DNA of 60,072 nucleotides from Chloroflexota bacterium (GTDB lineage Bacteria > Chloroflexota > Dormibacteria > CF-121). Below, piece after piece: positions 59,121 to 60,072 of the stretch; the stretch's first letter is position 1; each line of letters begins with the position of its first letter. The stretch covers positions 1 to 60,072 of the forward strand of contig VBIC01000111.1 of NCBI GenBank assembly GCA_005881425.1, read 5' to 3'. The notes under the pieces are model-generated. The model was not told the DNA's origin. It ran no database searches and saw only the letters and a list, made by a program, of their open reading frames with translations. The translations under genes were made by a program, and so were the position numbers.

Positions 59121-60072
59121 TGGCCATAGCGACGCGCTATGAGGTCGTGATCGGGCTCGAGGTGCAGAGCAAGATGTTCTGCGGCTGCGCCACGAATTAC
59201 CTGACGGCTCCTCCCAACTCCAACACCTGCCCGGTCTGCCTGGCCCTCCCGGGGTCGCTGCCGGTGATCAACCGGCGCGCCGTGGAGCAGACGATCCGGA
59301 CCGGGCTGGCGCTCAGCTGCGAGATCCCGGAATTCACCAAGTTCGACCGTAAGAACTACTTCTACCCGGACCTACCCAAGGGCTATCAGATCTCTCAATA
59401 CGACCTGCCGCTCAGCCGCAAGGGCTACCTCGAGTTCGAGGTCAATGGCGAGCCGCGGCGCTGCGGCATCACACGCGCCCATCTGGAGGAGGATACGGGC
59501 AAGCTGCTCCACGAGGGCGCCATCCACGAGGCGCAGAGCTCGCTCGTGGACCTCAACCGCGCCGGCGTGCCGCTGATGGAGATCGTGGGCGAACCCGAGC
59601 TTCGCAGCGCCGACGAGGCGCGCGAGTACGTGATGCGGCTGCGTACGATCCTGCAGTACCTGGGAATCAACCACGGTGACATGGAGTCGGGGCAGATCCG
59701 GTGCGATGCCAACGTCTCGCTGCGCGAGGCAGGCAGCACCGAGTTCGGCACCAAGGTCGAGATCAAGAACATGAACTCCTTCCGGGCCATCCACCGAGCC
59801 ATCCAGTTCGAGGTCGAGCGCCAGACGCGGGTGCTGGAGGGCGGTGGAGCCCTGACCCAGGAGACGCGCGGCTGGAACGACGCGAAGGGTGAGACCGTCT
59901 CTCAGCGGAGCAAGGAGTACGCCCACGACTACCGCTACTTCCCGGAGCCAGACCTGCCGCCACTTACCATCGCCAGACCGTACGTCACCTTCCTGCGCGA
60001 ATCCCTGCCCGAGCTACCGTCGGCACGCCGCACTCGATACATGAAAGACATGGGCCTGAGCGGCTACGATGC
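59120..60072 (+). CDS. gatB: amidotransferase subunit B, 3' end outside window; conserved His motif missing
   Basis: Transamidase/kinase subunit of GatCAB, 317 residues visible. [73 protein letters not shown] and [12 protein letters not shown] are present. Near the N-terminus the family reads IGLEVHxQLxTxSKMFC. Here IGLEV is joined directly to QSKMFC, a loss of about six residues in frame at 59164/59165, including the magnesium-binding histidine. The Glu ligands in HLEEDTG and MEIVGEPE remain. It starts at ATG 59120, one base inside the gatA stop. Confidence 0.94.
   Translation, partial: MAIATRYEVVIGLEVQSKMFCGCATNYLTAPPNSNTCPVCLALPGSLPVINRRAVEQTIRTGLALSCEIPEFTKFDRKNYFYPDLPKGYQISQYDLPLSRKGYLEFEVNGEPRRCGITRAHLEEDTGKLLHEGAIHEAQSSLVDLNRAGVPLMEIVGEPELRSADEAREYVMRLRTILQYLGINHGDMESGQIRCDANVSLREAGSTEFGTKVEIKNMNSFRAIHRAIQFEVERQTRVLEGGGALTQETRGWNDAKGETVSQRSKEYAHDYRYFPEPDLPPLTIARPYVTFLRESLPELPSARRTRYMKDMGLSGYD

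Overview
The window is a GC-rich stretch of a bacterial chromosome, almost fully coding, built around the RNA polymerase and ribosomal-protein operons. Gene order (rpoB-rpoC; rpsL-rpsG-fusA-tuf; S10-spc-alpha cluster through rplQ-truA-rplM-rpsI), zinc-ribbon forms of S14, L36 and S4, a CIRCE-controlled groES, a CdaA diadenylate cyclase and GatCAB point to a terrabacterial lineage. Chloroflexota or Candidatus Dormibacterota is my best guess, from the GC content and the Ala/Pro/Lys-rich tails on several ribosomal proteins. No rRNA or tRNA gene is visible to settle this. I see no mobile element, CRISPR array or integrase, and no gap over 300 bases lacks a gene.

Layout: 1-194 is a hairpin and a strong rpoB promoter. 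195-7981 is rpoB-rpoC. 7978-10068 (minus) is an S9 prolyl-oligopeptidase-type peptidase, converging on rpoC. 10161-12790 holds two tandem paralogous membrane proteins resembling GT-C/GT87 glycosyltransferases, then a small WYL-like protein. 13256-35244 is the translation super-operon: str, S10, spc and alpha blocks, then truA, rplM and rpsI, with many 1-4 base overlaps. 35324-39031 is cdaA, cdaR (YbbR) and glmS, linking c-di-AMP synthesis to amino-sugar supply. 39230-46905 is a mixed housekeeping run: an AcpS-NnrD fusion, alr, thiE, a ThiS-ThiG fusion, thiL, and the t6A genes tsaE-tsaB-rimI-tsaD. 47050 is a lone groES behind a perfect CIRCE operator. Next come a minus-strand peroxiredoxin with TGA at the peroxidatic cysteine codon, a phosphoribosyltransferase, a DUF4388-like proline-rich protein, the helicase and ligase genes uvrD/pcrA-ligA, a PAS-GAF-PAS-GGDEF-EAL protein, a small ABM-type protein, and gatC-gatA-gatB (gatB runs off the end).

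Two things stand out. First, the peroxiredoxin is best read as a selenoprotein (Sec52). Second, several core genes carry lesions exactly in their most conserved motifs. rpoB has a nonsense codon at the active-site lysine and a frameshift. fusA lacks the GGRGQYGH segment. rplO lacks its RRLPKRGF-type segment. The EAL domain lacks the KIDRSF motif. gatA lacks the APAEASSNLAR segment, and gatB lacks the metal-binding His motif. These genes cannot all be dead in a living cell, so I infer assembly lesions at k-mers shared between species. The alternative, real decay, would be extraordinary. Other points are an ATC start codon on rpsM, TANNNT boxes 5-9 bases before start codons (leaderless transcription), and low-complexity tails on L22, S3, L16, L29 and L15.
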